DNA of 64,000 bases, from NCBI RefSeq assembly GCF_014322795.1, contig NZ_JAASTT010000014.1, forward strand, positions 23,551-87,550, read 5' to 3'. This stretch comes from Paenilisteria portnoyi (GTDB taxonomy: Bacteria > Bacillota > Bacilli > Lactobacillales > Listeriaceae). This document shows positions 8,854 to 18,750 of this stretch, one piece after another. The notes under the pieces are model-generated. The model was not told where the DNA came from and searched no databases. It was given only the letters and a program-made list of their open reading frames with translations. A program made the translations under genes and the position numbers. The stretch's first letter is position 1, and the number at the start of each line of letters is the position of its first letter.

Positions 8854-9696
8854 CTACCTAACACCGATTTTTTGCCTTACTCGTTCATCTAGCGCATCAA
8901 ATGCCTGTTCATGATACGGAATCACTGCTGCTAATTCTGCATTAGTGTCATCAGAAACCGGATGATGGTACAGAACTTCTAAATTACGCAACATCTGCTC
9001 TAAATCATGAATAAGCGACAACATCGGCTCTGCTTCTTCTACTTTAGGCACAAAACTGCTGTCATTCACAATCCGCATTCTTTCTTCCTTTAGCGCCTGT
9101 AAAGCCTTCCAAGCCCCCACTAAATCATCATGCATCGCTTCTTTCTTTTGATACTTCGCGCGAATTTTATCAATTTGCGTCAAACAAGCTTTTGCATGAT
9201 CATAAAATATCCGATTCATCTCCGTTTTCTTTTTTGGATAGAGAGAATAGATGAGCAAACCGATAGCCAACCCAATCAGCGTATCGATAATCCGATTATT
9301 AATATAGAGTACTGGCTGCCCCTCACCCTTCCCAACTAGGATCATGACTGTAATAACGGCAATAACTGGTGTAAATTTGCCAACAAAAAGATAGCCCCAC
9401 AAAACCGCAATCGTCGCCGCAATCGGTATCATCAAAAAATGGTGATCCGGAACAATGAAATAGAAAAGAATACCCGTTGCACCACCAACAATCGTTCCTA
9501 AAACACGCTCCATACTCGATTTATATGTCGCACCTTTCGTCAGCTGAGCCGTCACATAAATGGCATTAAACACATAAGTCGGATACACAATATACGTACC
9601 GAAAAAAGGATACAGAAAAATACAAATAAGCAAACTAATAAGTACTTTTGCAACGCGAGGATCTAGTGCTAGCCGTTCTCTTAATGTCGTTTTCAT
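8854..9696 (-). CDS. FUSC-like membrane protein, second of a pair
   Basis: 280 residues with about five to six N-terminal membrane segments (residues 15-150), including the FUSC-type motif RVLGTIVGGATGI, then a helical cytoplasmic tail. It resembles the fusaric-acid-resistance / aromatic-acid-exporter superfamily (inferred from layout and motif). The ATG overlaps the stop of the upstream gene (ATGA, 9693-9696), so the two are translationally coupled and may form one heteromeric pump. The substrate is unknown. Confidence 0.7.
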   Translation of the reverse strand: MKTTLRERLALDPRVAKVLISLLICIFLYPFFGTYIVYPTYVFNAIYVTAQLTKGATYKSSMERVLGTIVGGATGILFYFIVPDHHFLMIPIAATIAVLWGYLFVGKFTPVIAVITVMILVGKGEGQPVLYINNRIIDTLIGLAIGLLIYSLYPKKKTEMNRIFYDHAKACLTQIDKIRAKYQKKEAMHDDLVGAWKALQALKEERMRIVNDSSFVPKVEEAEPMLSLIHDLEQMLRNLEVLYHHPVSDDTNAELAAVIPYHEQAFDALDERVRQKIGVR

Positions 9697-10604
9697 GCCA
9701 CCTTACCCCCGCTCAGCGTCTGAATACTGGCTCTTATCGCATCTATCCCTTTCGCAAACTCCTTGATATGAAATGACAAAATCGCGTCACCACTCGGGAC
9801 AACGGCAACATCATCAATACCAATCGTACGCAGCTCCTCTTGCACCGCTTCATCAATCTCGTATTCGCCCAACTCAGAAATCGTTACTAGACTGAAATAA
9901 GCTTGCAAATAAGAGGCCAACGTTTTCTGATAAATTTCAACATGTAGCGGGTCCCTCTGCTTATCCGCCGAGTATTCGCGAATCAGCATTTGTGACTGAA
10001 TAAAAATACCGTACAAAGGCTTCGGCCGTCCACCTTCTTTTTTCGCCAGTATGTTGTGTAATTCTTTTTGTAAAAGCCCCATTGTCTGTTTCATCATTAG
10101 CTGAATCGACTTCTCCACTGGGATGTGTACAAATCGCACAATCAAGCGCACTACAATAAAAAATACGCCAACATCAGCTATCATAATAAGCAAAACAGTC
10201 CAATAAGGAACACCCATACCCGATGTGTCCAAGAAGAATAGCGCCGTCCCAATCGCCATCGTCAGAACCATGTATTTTTGCGGCATCAAAAAGTTAATGA
10301 CTAAAAGCGCAACGACCATCACTACAAAATAGACGTATACACTCATATCAAAAAATACAGATGATGTCCCCACGATAACACAAGCAATGACGAACATGAG
10401 TCCCATTTTTGGCATCGCTTTTCTTGTAAAACCACTCGTTGGTTGAATCGAGATAATTCCCATCAAAAGTGCGATTGGAAGCATGCCGATAAATTGCGGT
10501 ATCAGCAATGTATGGACGCCCACACAAATAAGCGCAAAAATAAAGACTTGCAACATATGTATTAAACCTTTCGTTCCTAGCTTTGCTAAAATTAGTTTTT
10601 TCAT
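9693..10604 (-). CDS. FUSC-like membrane protein, first of a pair
   Basis: 303 residues from ATG 10604 (MKKLILAKLGTKG, GGGGA about 10 nt upstream); an in-frame extension to 10658 has no ribosome site. About six membrane segments (residues 18-180) include GIISIQPTSGFTRKAMPKMG, similar to the FUSC repeat, followed by a soluble helical domain (residues 190-300). It overlaps the next FUSC-like gene by 4 nt. The pair looks like an exporter in two pieces. Function is not established. Confidence 0.65.
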   Translation of the reverse strand: MKKLILAKLGTKGLIHMLQVFIFALICVGVHTLLIPQFIGMLPIALLMGIISIQPTSGFTRKAMPKMGLMFVIACVIVGTSSVFFDMSVYVYFVVMVVALLVINFLMPQKYMVLTMAIGTALFFLDTSGMGVPYWTVLLIMIADVGVFFIVVRLIVRFVHIPVEKSIQLMMKQTMGLLQKELHNILAKKEGGRPKPLYGIFIQSQMLIREYSADKQRDPLHVEIYQKTLASYLQAYFSLVTISELGEYEIDEAVQEELRTIGIDDVAVVPSGDAILSFHIKEFAKGIDAIRASIQTLSGGKVA

Positions 10605-10728
10605 TCTGTGTTGTCCCCATTTCCCCTGATTTTTAGTATCATATAGAAATTTTATCATAGATTATCTTATTCGGGTAGCTGTTTGTCATATACCCTTGTT
10701 TGACGAGCTGTAGACATGATCAAAATAA

Positions 10729-10758
10729 AAAAGCTAAGCACAGATTTTCATGCTTAAC
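10729..10758 (-). terminator. Terminator after ktrC
   Basis: Stem around AGCTAAGCA / TGCTTAACCT with an A-run on the plus strand (T-run on the minus strand), 10-15 bp after the ktrC stop. Confidence 0.45.
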
Positions 10759-10768
10759 CTCAGTCACA

Positions 10769-11428
10769 TTATTGAATTTGTTCTTGCAAACGTTCAATAT
10801 CATCATCGCTACCAATGACAATCAAAACATCGCTCGATTCCAATATGTCGGTTGCTTCTGGTGTAATAATCATCTGTTTATCACGCTTAATTCCGACAAT
10901 ATTCACGCCATACGTATTTCGAAAATCCAGTTCGTGCAGGCTTTTCCCTAAGAAACGGCGGTTGGAAACGGAAATCTCGACCAAGCTGTACTCATCCGAT
11001 AGCTCCAAGTAGTCCAACATATTTTTAGAAACGATATAATGCGCGATTCGGCGACCCATGTCACGCTCTGGATGCACCACGCGATCCGCTCCAATTTTAT
11101 CAAGTAATTTCGCATGTTTATCATTCGTTGCCTTGGCCGTTACGTACTTCACGCCCATTTCTTTCAAAATCAGCGTCGTCAAAATACTCGACTGAATATC
11201 CTCACCGATAGACACAATCACATGCTCAAAATTACGAATTCCAAGTTGGCGCAACGCATTCTCATCGGTTGAATTACAAATCACGGCATGCGTCGCAATC
11301 GACATAAATTCGTTGACGCGCTCTTCGTTCGAGTCAATCGCCAGCACTTCCATTCCTTGCTCCACAAGCGACTTACAAATACTCCCACCAAAACGTCCCA
11401 ATCCAATAACTGCAAATCCTTCTTTCAT
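10769..11428 (-). CDS. ktrC: Potassium uptake regulatory subunit KtrC (RCK domain)
   Basis: 219 residues, the standard KtrA/KtrC length. The RCK-N Rossmann domain starts FAVIGLGRFGGSICKSL (nucleotide-binding GxGxxG) with the acidic residue in VLAIDSNEE, and the RCK-C domain covers about residues 135-219. The protein forms a cytosolic ring that gates a KtrB/D-type potassium channel and in this family binds ATP/ADP and c-di-AMP. The channel subunit is not in the window. It lies 17 bp after liaR in the same direction, with a terminator behind it. Confidence 0.9.
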   Translation of the reverse strand: MKEGFAVIGLGRFGGSICKSLVEQGMEVLAIDSNEERVNEFMSIATHAVICNSTDENALRQLGIRNFEHVIVSIGEDIQSSILTTLILKEMGVKYVTAKATNDKHAKLLDKIGADRVVHPERDMGRRIAHYIVSKNMLDYLELSDEYSLVEISVSNRRFLGKSLHELDFRNTYGVNIVGIKRDKQMIITPEATDILESSDVLIVIGSDDDIERLQEQIQ

Positions 11429-11445
11429 CGCAAAAATCCGCCCCC

Positions 11446-12084
11446 TTACTCTTTATCGACAAGGTCATGTTTAAACGCATAAATCGCCGCTTGCGTCCGG
11501 TCTTGCACATCTAGCTTCGATAAAATATTACTCACATGCGTCTTCACCGTTTTTAGCGTAATAAAAAGTTCGTCTGCAATTTCCTGATTCGATTTACCTT
11601 CTGCGATTAGCAACAAGATTTCGTTCTCCCGCTTCGTCAAATCATCATGCAAATTCTTCTCAGGTTTCGCAGTCAAACGCTGCATCATTTTTCCGGTTAC
11701 TTCTGGTTCTAGTACAGAATCCCCGCCATATGTAGCACGAATAGCATCTGCAATCTCGCCCGCCGTCGACGTTTTCAGCATGTAACTCGATGCACCCGCC
11801 TCAAGCGCTGGATACACCTTCTCATCATCAATAAAACTCGTCACAATGATAATCTTCGCCGTTTTCCACTGACGCATAATCTCCTGCGTCGCCTCAATCC
11901 CGTCCATTTCATCCATCACTAAGTCCATCAAAATAATGTCCGGGCGTAGCTCCATCGCAAGCTGCACGCCTTCGCGACCATTCTCCGCTTCCCCAACGAC
12001 TTCCATATCATCCTGCACAGAAAGGTACGCAGAAACACCGATTCGCACCATTTCATGATCATCTACTAGTAAAACTTTTATCAT
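11446..12084 (-). CDS. liaR: Response regulator LiaR (NarL/LuxR type)
   Basis: 212 residues. The receiver domain has the acidic pair LLVDDHE, phospho-acceptor Asp in [14 protein letters not shown] and Lys in [10 protein letters not shown]. The C-terminal HTH is [39 protein letters not shown]. It overlaps liaS by 4 nt (12081-12084). LiaFSR senses cell-envelope stress such as lipid II-interfering antibiotics. Confidence 0.93.
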   Translation of the reverse strand: MIKVLLVDDHEMVRIGVSAYLSVQDDMEVVGEAENGREGVQLAMELRPDIILMDLVMDEMDGIEATQEIMRQWKTAKIIIVTSFIDDEKVYPALEAGASSYMLKTSTAGEIADAIRATYGGDSVLEPEVTGKMMQRLTAKPEKNLHDDLTKRENEILLLIAEGKSNQEIADELFITLKTVKTHVSNILSKLDVQDRTQAAIYAFKHDLVDKE

Positions 12085-13136
12085 TCGCCGTCCACATCCT
12101 TTTTCTTCACCAGTGGAATCTTAATCTCCACACTCGTTCCCTTCTTAGGAAAACTAATGATTTTAATCGAGCCACCAAATTCAGCCACCCGTTCACGCAT
12201 ATTTTGCAGACCATACGAACCAGTCTGCGGTTTATTCATATCAAAGCCGACACCATCATCGACCACTTTTAAAACGACCAAATTATCAATCACAATCATC
12301 CGGACTTCCAGCAAATTCGCCTTTGAATGACGCAGCGTATTAGAAAGCAACTCCTGCACAATTCGGAATAAATGATCCTCGATGCCTTTCTGGAACGAAA
12401 TATCCTCGATTTGCCATTCGACCTGAATTGGTAACTTCGTCGTCAACTCTTTCAACAACAACTCAATCCCCATTTTCAGCGACTTGCCTTCCAGCTGAAT
12501 TGGGCGTAAGTGTAGCAATAACGCGCGCATTTCCGACTGCGATTCATTGACAATCGATTCCACCATTTTCAACTGTTTCTGCATCATCGGCGTTGCGTTC
12601 TTCTCGCTTTGCTCATTAAGCGCCGACAAAAGCATCATCGCCGCGAAAAGCTGTTGACTCACCGAATCATGCAATTCCCGCGCAATCCGGTGCCGCTCCT
12701 CCGCCAAAATCGCCTCTTTCGTCTGCCCAGTCGTTTCGGCACGCTCATTCGCAATTTCCTGCGTCATCATCGTTTGCGCCTTCATTTTTTCACGTAGTCG
12801 CTCAATCTGATGATAAACCTGCTGAATCTCTGCATAAATTTCATCATCATCCGCCGACTTCTTCTCCAATTCCCCTTGCTCCAAAAGCCGCAATGAGAAA
12901 TCAATCGCCTCGAACTTCCGCTTAATAATATAGCCAATCACCGCTCCAACAATGATTCCAATCGAAACCGCCATCAACACAATAAAAACGATAAACGGCA
13001 AATAAAAGATCTTTTTTCCAATCAAAAGGTCATACCACGAAATATCGCCACCCGATTGATAAATCACCGTCGTTCCAAGTGTGGCAAGGAGTAACAAACC
13101 TGTCGTTGTCGCTATCGAAGCACGTGTAAACGTCAT
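12081..13136 (-). CDS. liaS: Sensor histidine kinase LiaS
   Basis: 351 residues with two membrane segments close to the N-terminus (about 10-25 and 47-70) and almost no extracellular domain, typical of intramembrane-sensing kinases. A HAMP/coiled-coil linker follows, then the HisKA_3 box [20 protein letters not shown] with the phospho-accepting His, and an HATPase_c domain with VVDDGVGFD and [12 protein letters not shown]. It overlaps liaF by 4 nt and liaR by 4 nt, so the three are translationally coupled. Confidence 0.93.
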   Translation of the reverse strand: MTFTRASIATTTGLLLLATLGTTVIYQSGGDISWYDLLIGKKIFYLPFIVFIVLMAVSIGIIVGAVIGYIIKRKFEAIDFSLRLLEQGELEKKSADDDEIYAEIQQVYHQIERLREKMKAQTMMTQEIANERAETTGQTKEAILAEERHRIARELHDSVSQQLFAAMMLLSALNEQSEKNATPMMQKQLKMVESIVNESQSEMRALLLHLRPIQLEGKSLKMGIELLLKELTTKLPIQVEWQIEDISFQKGIEDHLFRIVQELLSNTLRHSKANLLEVRMIVIDNLVVLKVVDDGVGFDMNKPQTGSYGLQNMRERVAEFGGSIKIISFPKKGTSVEIKIPLVKKKDVDGE

Positions 13137-13846
13137 AGTCTAATCACCTCTAAATCACCAAGCACGACAGACGTTATGATCTTCACCTTACGTGGCGCCG
13201 TCTCATAATTATCCGAGTATAGTTTAATCGTATCATTTTGCACAGCTGTACTTTCCTTATCATACTGCAAATGCCCAAAAATAGCTGAGTGCTCCAGACA
13301 AATACCCAAATCAAACGGCACTAACAATCGAATTTTTCCCGAAAAACTCCGAATCATAACAACACTTTCGCCCGTAGGTAAAACCGTGTTCCCAAGATCA
13401 ATAATCGTGTCACCAATACCTGTCTGAATGTTGATATCATCCCATTCATATACGACATCTAGCACCCGCTGATTACCAAACCACTGATTGCGAATAAACG
13501 TATTACGCGGATTCATGTTTTCCGCCGTTTCTTTCGTTTTTACCATTAATAACTGCGGTGCGCGCTTACGACTAACATAATAATATACAGCAAAAATCCC
13601 TGCGATTACGAGTCCAATTTTGAATGTAGCTGTTAAAAGTACCGCAATCAATATAAATACAGCCGCAATAAAGAGCCTAGTACGAGCTTTCTTTTTCGGA
13701 ATTCCTTCTTTACGCGATGTGAACAAAAAACAAATACCAACCGCAAATAACACAAGTAATTCCCATCTGAAAAGCATCTCAAATGCGATACCCACTGCGA
13801 CTAGCACCAAGAATAAGAAAATAAACGAACCTTCTAATTTTTTCAT
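13133..13846 (-). CDS. liaF: LiaF, inhibitor of LiaS
   Basis: 237 residues with an N-terminal region of about four short hydrophobic segments (residues 8-100) and a soluble beta-rich C-terminal domain containing the conserved WFGNQRV, GDTIIDLGNTVLPTGE and GKIRLLVPFD stretches of the LiaF/VraT family. In this family LiaF holds LiaS inactive without stress. First gene of liaFSR; the likely operon continues into ktrC. Confidence 0.88.
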   Translation of the reverse strand: MKKLEGSFIFLFLVLVAVGIAFEMLFRWELLVLFAVGICFLFTSRKEGIPKKKARTRLFIAAVFILIAVLLTATFKIGLVIAGIFAVYYYVSRKRAPQLLMVKTKETAENMNPRNTFIRNQWFGNQRVLDVVYEWDDINIQTGIGDTIIDLGNTVLPTGESVVMIRSFSGKIRLLVPFDLGICLEHSAIFGHLQYDKESTAVQNDTIKLYSDNYETAPRKVKIITSVVLGDLEVIRL

Positions 13847-13989
13847 CTGAATACCCCCCCTTTGCTGTCAAATTTTGAGTCAGACTCAAGTAACGGGTAA
13901 CTAGACTATTAACTTCTGTCCCCCATTATAAATAGATTTTCCCAGTCACAACAGCCGCTGTGGCTTGAACTATCACTCCATCTTAAGTC

Positions 13990-14862
13990 TTATTTTTCGC
14001 TATCTTCTTCTATTAAGTACGTGAAGCCATCCTCTTGTTTAATCCGGCGCTCCTTCATCAAACTACCCAACGCCCGCTTAAACTGCGCTTTACTGACGCC
14101 AAATTTAGCGCGAATCGCATCTGGATCTGATTTATCTGAAAAAGCCATTTTGCCACCTACGCTTCGTAAGTATGTTAAAATCATTTCTGCATCGTCACCT
14201 AACACTTCATGAACACGGCCACGAAGCGATAAATTAAGCGTCCCATCTGGCTTCACAGCAATCACGCGCGCATCTAACTTCTGCCCAAGACGCGGTTCGG
14301 AGGTCCGTTCCGTTTCATGTACGAAGCCAATATGCCCATCCTCGGTAATTACAAACGTCCCCACTTTCAACAAGCGGTAAACCGTCCCTGTCACATTTTT
14401 ATTAAACATGTCCTGCGTTGCTTTTGTCGAAATCGCCTTGAAATCATGCTCTTCACCGAGCACGCCCCAAATCCGTTCCTTCTCGTCCACGCGCAACATA
14501 ATCATTAAGCGATCATTCTTTTTCGGCCACAAATGGTTCAGCGCCGGCATATCGTCCATCGAAACAACGACATCTTTTGGAATCCCAATATCGACAAACA
14601 CGCCTAAATCCTTGCGCACATCCGTCACGGTTCCCCAAGCAAATTTCCCGACTTGTGCTTTCGGGATAATGGTCGTCGCCACAACCTCATGATCATAATC
14701 ACGGTAAATAAACACGGTTTCCGTATCCCCAACTGCCAAGTCCAAGTTAGATGCATTCGTAAGCGGCAATTTCACTTCCACGCCACGTTTTTCTAACATA
14801 TAATATTCTTCCTCTTTTGCAATAACAGTCATCACTTGTGCCGTTCCAATCATATTTATCAA
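13990..14862 (-). CDS. CvfB/YitL-like S1-domain RNA-binding protein
   Basis: 290 residues from TTG 14862, which lies 5 nt behind GAGGTGG; an ATG at 14853 is the alternative (MIGTAQVMTVIAKEE). The frame is open further upstream but without a plausible ribosome site. Three tandem S1-like OB folds (about 5-65, 70-140, 150-215) include GTVTDVRKDLGVFVDIGIPKDVVV and GTVYRLLKVGTFVITEDGHIGFVH; a winged-helix domain closes the protein. S. aureus CvfB affects virulence factor expression; the molecular role here is inferred. Confidence 0.85.
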   Translation of the reverse strand: MINMIGTAQVMTVIAKEEEYYMLEKRGVEVKLPLTNASNLDLAVGDTETVFIYRDYDHEVVATTIIPKAQVGKFAWGTVTDVRKDLGVFVDIGIPKDVVVSMDDMPALNHLWPKKNDRLMIMLRVDEKERIWGVLGEEHDFKAISTKATQDMFNKNVTGTVYRLLKVGTFVITEDGHIGFVHETERTSEPRLGQKLDARVIAVKPDGTLNLSLRGRVHEVLGDDAEMILTYLRSVGGKMAFSDKSDPDAIRAKFGVSKAQFKRALGSLMKERRIKQEDGFTYLIEEDSEK

Positions 14863-14931
14863 CTTTTCCACCTCATTAGTTATTCTGTTCCTATTATAGC
14901 TTAAATAAAGAACACGGTACAGCCCAATCCA

Positions 14932-14966
14932 ATAAAAAAGCCGAACCATCACCAGCTCGACTTTTC
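14932..14966 (-). terminator. Terminator after cutC
   Basis: On the minus strand AGTCGAGC pairs with GTTCGGCT (G-U and one mismatch), followed by TTTTTTATTG. It lies just after the cutC stop, inside the intergenic space before cvfB. Confidence 0.55.
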
Positions 14967-14970
14967 CAAC

Positions 14971-15663
14971 CTATTTAATTGCTTCCTGTAGCGCCATAAT
15001 CTTCGCCACATCAAGCCCTTTGCTAAAATCACCATCAAGACGCGCGCCGCCACCAACATGGTACTGTGTATTCCGAAGCTTTTCATGCAACATCCCAATA
15101 TTATCAGGAGTCACACCGCTTCCCACCAAAATCTCAAAAGAAGTCATATCCGCTTGACTATCCGCGACCCACTTTTCCAAGCGATCTATCGAATCCGTCG
15201 CCTTATCGCCACCACCCGATGTCAAAATTTGTGTAATGTTATTGCCGTATTCACGAAGAACCGCATAGGCCTTATCAATATCGTGTGCACTTTCTATCGC
15301 TCGGTGGAACGTCAAATCCATGTCACCTTTCCAATCAATCACGTTTTCCAATAAATCGCGATCAATCTCACCAGACTTCGTCAACGCACCAAAAACAATT
15401 CCACTTGCGCCAAGCTCTCGTGCCATCAAAATATCTTCCTGCATAATCGCAATATCATAATCATCATAGTGAAATGAATGGCTATGCGGTCGAATCATCA
15501 CCATCGCTGGAACTTTAATATTCTCCGTAATCTGCTTGATAACCCCATAACTCGGCGTCAAACCACCCTCACTGATAGCCGAAACAACCTCTAAGCGATC
15601 CACACCAAAATGCTCCGCTTCCGACGCTTCCCGTATATTCTCAACGATAACCTCAAGTACCAT
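14971..15663 (-). CDS. cutC: CutC family protein
   Basis: 230 residues from ATG 15663 (AGAGGGG about 8 nt upstream); an upstream in-frame ATG at 15690 is less well placed. TIM-barrel with CutC signatures: VIVENIREASEAEHFGVDRLEVVSA, GGLTPSYG, MIRPHSHSFHYDDYDI, GIVFGALTKSGEID, LTFHRAIE, ILTSGG and ILVGSGVTPDNI. It was named for copper homeostasis, but later work makes a direct copper role doubtful. Flanked by its own terminator and by a large hairpin repeat. Confidence 0.9.
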   Translation of the reverse strand: MVLEVIVENIREASEAEHFGVDRLEVVSAISEGGLTPSYGVIKQITENIKVPAMVMIRPHSHSFHYDDYDIAIMQEDILMARELGASGIVFGALTKSGEIDRDLLENVIDWKGDMDLTFHRAIESAHDIDKAYAVLREYGNNITQILTSGGGDKATDSIDRLEKWVADSQADMTSFEILVGSGVTPDNIGMLHEKLRNTQYHVGGGARLDGDFSKGLDVAKIMALQEAIK

Positions 15664-15737
15664 ACTCTCAACCCCTCTTCCTTCTATCATAACTATGTAT
15701 TATTATTCTATCCTAATTCCGAGTCAAAAGAAATAAA

Positions 15738-15941
15738 AGAGTCCGGGACATAACCCAGATAAATCGGCGAGAAGCGCTCGCATTCAGGGGATTTGGCGGA
15801 CTTCCGGTTCTCACATACACCAGTATGCTCCGCTTCCGGCTTTCACCAAATCCCCTGAATACAAACGCTTTCGCTCGATTTGTATGAAGCAGAATTTTTC
15901 GTCCTACCCTAAGAAATGGGAGGGCGCTTTTGCTTTATCTT
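15738..15941. repeat. Dispersed palindromic repeat, copy A
   Basis: A highly structured intergenic element whose near-identical copy lies inverted at 31420-31622. It has a long near-palindrome (outer arms around AAATCGGCGAGAAGCG and CGCTTTCGCTCGATTT; inner arms CAGGGGATTTGG and CCAAATCCCCTG), followed by a second hairpin CGTCCTACCC/GGGAGGGCG. It fills most of the 305 bp between cutC and crr, both transcribed from the minus strand, and probably also ends crr transcription. No coding capacity and no transposase; I do not know a name for the family. Confidence 0.8.
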
Positions 15942-15968
15942 GAGTTTTTTCTCAAGCTCTTCCTACAA

Positions 15969-16460
15969 TTATTTCGTTTTTGATTCAAATACAACCGTTT
16001 GGCCAGCAACAACGTCCGTTACCGTTTTCCAATCAAAATCATATTTATTTTCCATGCTATTCGTTACCACCATCGGAATCACCGTGCTACTCGCATTTTT
16101 CTCGATGAAATCAAGATCCGCTTCCACAATCGGTTGACCCGCAGTTACCTTATCACCAAGAGCCACAAGCACTTTAAAGCCCTCACCTTTAAGCGCCACC
16201 GTCTCCAAACCGATATGGACAAGGATTTCTTGACCAAGCTCAGAGCGAATTCCAAAAGCATGCTTTGTTTCTGCAACTTGGATAATTTCGCCCGACACTG
16301 GCGCTACAACCGTTCCATTCGAAGGTTTTACCGCAATTCCTTCTCCCATCATTTTTTGGCTAAAAACTGGATCTGGAACATCTTCTAATTTCACGAATTG
16401 TCCTGTCGCATGTGCTACGACCGCTTCTTCTTTATCTTTTTTAAACATTTTCTTAAACAT
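15969..16460 (-). CDS. crr: PTS glucose-type EIIA component
   Basis: 163 residues. It carries the IIA-Glc fold with the phospho-relay histidines in AETKHAFGI (His67) and ILVHIGLET (His82), and VAPVSGEI. The protein takes phosphate from HPr and passes it to glucose-type EIIB domains; as a stand-alone IIA it can serve several sugar permeases. The N-terminal 20 residues are Lys-rich. Monocistronic; downstream is hairpin repeat copy A. Confidence 0.92.
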   Translation of the reverse strand: MFKKMFKKDKEEAVVAHATGQFVKLEDVPDPVFSQKMMGEGIAVKPSNGTVVAPVSGEIIQVAETKHAFGIRSELGQEILVHIGLETVALKGEGFKVLVALGDKVTAGQPIVEADLDFIEKNASSTVIPMVVTNSMENKYDFDWKTVTDVVAGQTVVFESKTK

Positions 16461-16664
16461 ATCAATTCCTCCTAAAGTTCTCTACCTCATCGTATCTTAA
16501 ATAAGTTAGCTGTAATTTGTATGGTTAACACTGTCTATCTTAACCCCCCGAGCACGAAAATTGCAACCCTTTTACAGCATTTGTTACTTTTTTTAATCTA
16601 GACATGTCCTGTATTCTTTTGTTAGAATGGTATCAAGTCTTTATTTAGCAAAGGAAGTGGCATT

Positions 16665-17507
16665 TTGGGATTTATTACTCGCTGGTTTGATAGCATTGAC
16701 TGGGATAAGTTATGGTTAGATTCCGTTTCTAAAATAATTAGCATAATTGTGTTACTTATTTTATATTTTATTCTTGGCTGGATCGGACGCAAGTTAATTC
16801 GGAGTTTCTTCCGAAAATACCGTTCGCAACAGATGGTTTCTGAAGGCCGTGCCAAAACGCTCGAAGGCCTTATTATGAACGTGTTTGGCTATATTATGTT
16901 TTTCACTTTCGCGATATTGATCTTACAAAATTTCATTAATGTAACGGCGATTGTCGCAGGAGCTGGGGTTGCTAGTCTGGCGATTGCGTTTGGTGCGCAG
17001 GGGCTCGTGAGTGATGTTGTGACGGGGTTCTTTATTTTATTGGAGCGGCAACTCGATGTCGGTGATAGCATTACGCTAGAGCAGGTGAATGGGAATGTAG
17101 AAACGCTTGGCCTTAGGACGACACAGGTTCGTGATTTTGATGGAACGCTCCATTTTATTCCGAATCGACAAATTATGATTGTGAGTAACCATTCTCGCGG
17201 GAACATGCGCATCTTGGTAGATATTAGAATCGCTCCAACCGCAAATGCGGAACTTGCGATGGATATCATTAAACGTGTTTGCGAGCAAGAAAAAGCGCTG
17301 AATAAAAATATTGTGGATGGCCCCACTGTTCTTGGCGTTCAGGAAGTAAGCGCCACAAATACCGTGATTCGCGTGATGGGAAAAGCCGTGAATGGGGAAC
17401 AGTTTGAAGTGCAGCGGAACTTGTTAAAAGATATTCGTGAGGAGCTTGTTCGTCATCAGATTGAGTTACCACTTTCTTACTTGGCACCGTTAGAACCAGG
17501 AAAATAA
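16665..17507 (+). CDS. mscS: Small-conductance mechanosensitive channel (MscS family)
   Basis: 280 residues starting at TTG 16665 behind AAAGGAAGTGG. Three membrane segments (about 25-45, 65-85, 90-110); the third is the glycine/alanine-rich pore helix (GAGVASLAIAFGAQGLVSDVVTGFFILLE). The cytoplasmic beta domain follows with VGDSITLEQVNGNVETLGLRTT and PNRQIM. It releases solutes upon osmotic downshift. It converges on dapL. Confidence 0.9.
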   Translation: MGFITRWFDSIDWDKLWLDSVSKIISIIVLLILYFILGWIGRKLIRSFFRKYRSQQMVSEGRAKTLEGLIMNVFGYIMFFTFAILILQNFINVTAIVAGAGVASLAIAFGAQGLVSDVVTGFFILLERQLDVGDSITLEQVNGNVETLGLRTTQVRDFDGTLHFIPNRQIMIVSNHSRGNMRILVDIRIAPTANAELAMDIIKRVCEQEKALNKNIVDGPTVLGVQEVSATNTVIRVMGKAVNGEQFEVQRNLLKDIREELVRHQIELPLSYLAPLEPGK

Positions 17508-17552
17508 GAAGAAACCTCGCGTTTATTTTAGCTCGAGGTCTCTTCTTATTTT
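17506..17552. terminator. Bidirectional terminator between mscS and dapL
   Basis: Imperfect inverted repeat AAGAAGAAACCTCG / CGAGGTCTCTTCTT separated by a short AT-rich loop, between two convergent genes. Confidence 0.6.
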
Positions 17553-18672
17553 ATATACGCTCTAAATAGCCTGTCAAAAGTTCGATCGCGAATGGAATCG
17601 CAGCTTCATCTGGATTTAATTTTGAATGGTGGAGGCTGTACTCGGAATCGACACCAAGCCAGAACATGAAGCCTGGAATTTTTTCTAAGAAGTAGCCGAA
17701 ATCTTCGCCGGTCATCGCTTCTCTGCAAGCGATATAGCTTTCTGGATGCGTTTTTTGTAGGTAATCGATGAATTTATTCGTTTCGGTTTCGTCATTGTCT
17801 ACTTCGACGTAATCAGAACCTGGGATAAAATTCACCTCGCATTGATAGGCTTCTTCCCAACCTTTTGCAAGCTGTTTGAGCCGCGTCCACACGATATTCA
17901 TTGTTTCCTTAGAAAGCGTACGAATGGTGCCATCTAAATAGGCTTCTTCGGCGATAACGTTCTGTACCTCGCCACCTCGAATTTGGCCGATTGTGATGAC
18001 CGCCGCATCTAGCGGATCAATATTACGGCTGATAATCGTCTGCATCTGGCCGACAAAAGCGCTCGCTGCAACAACCATATCATTCGCCAAGTGAGGATAT
18101 GCCGCGTGTCCACCTTTTCCTTTGAACGAAATGAATAACTCCGACGTGTTTGCAAAAAGGAGACCTGGTTTAACCGCGATTTGACCAGCTTTGTACTCTG
18201 GTGCAATGTGAAGTCCGAACATGGTATCTGGCCACCACGTCTTGAATTCGGCGCTTTCCATAATTGGTTTTGCGCCACCTGGCCCTTCTTCTGCTGGCTG
18301 GAATACGAAAAGGAGATTATCGCGCAGTGGCTTACTCGCAAAATGAGTCAACAAGCCAAGCGCAATACTCATATGGCAATCGTGACCGCACGCATGCATT
18401 TTCCCCGAGTGAAGACTTGTAAAAGGTAATCCGGTTTCTTCTGTAATTGGTAGCGCATCGATATCTGTACGGTAACCAATCGTTTTTGTCGGCGCTGTTC
18501 CTGCGACACGGACTAGAATCCCTGTACGCCATGTTTTTATTTGCAAATTGTCTTGTGGTAGTGTTGCTATGTAGTCTAGCAGAAATTGTTGCGTTTTGAA
18601 TTCTTCGTAACCAACCTCTGGAATTAGATGCAGTTCCCGGCGAATTTTTATAAACGGATTTAATTCTGTCAT
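17551..18672 (-). CDS. dapL: N-acetyldiaminopimelate deacetylase
   Basis: 373 residues, M20/amidohydrolase family. Metal-site motifs: [48 protein letters not shown], and late [21 protein letters not shown]. It removes acetate from N-acetyl-LL-diaminopimelate in the acetylase branch of lysine/mDAP biosynthesis. It follows dapH by 78 bp, as in the B. subtilis ykuQ-ykuR pair, which is why I prefer this name over a generic peptidase. Confidence 0.9.
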   Translation of the reverse strand: MTELNPFIKIRRELHLIPEVGYEEFKTQQFLLDYIATLPQDNLQIKTWRTGILVRVAGTAPTKTIGYRTDIDALPITEETGLPFTSLHSGKMHACGHDCHMSIALGLLTHFASKPLRDNLLFVFQPAEEGPGGAKPIMESAEFKTWWPDTMFGLHIAPEYKAGQIAVKPGLLFANTSELFISFKGKGGHAAYPHLANDMVVAASAFVGQMQTIISRNIDPLDAAVITIGQIRGGEVQNVIAEEAYLDGTIRTLSKETMNIVWTRLKQLAKGWEEAYQCEVNFIPGSDYVEVDNDETETNKFIDYLQKTHPESYIACREAMTGEDFGYFLEKIPGFMFWLGVDSEYSLHHSKLNPDEAAIPFAIELLTGYLERI

Positions 18673-18750
18673 TATTATTTCCCTCCTAAAAAGGCGCCCA
18701 TTCCTAGCAAAAGCTCACACTTTCACCAAAAATAAACGCCGAATCAATTC

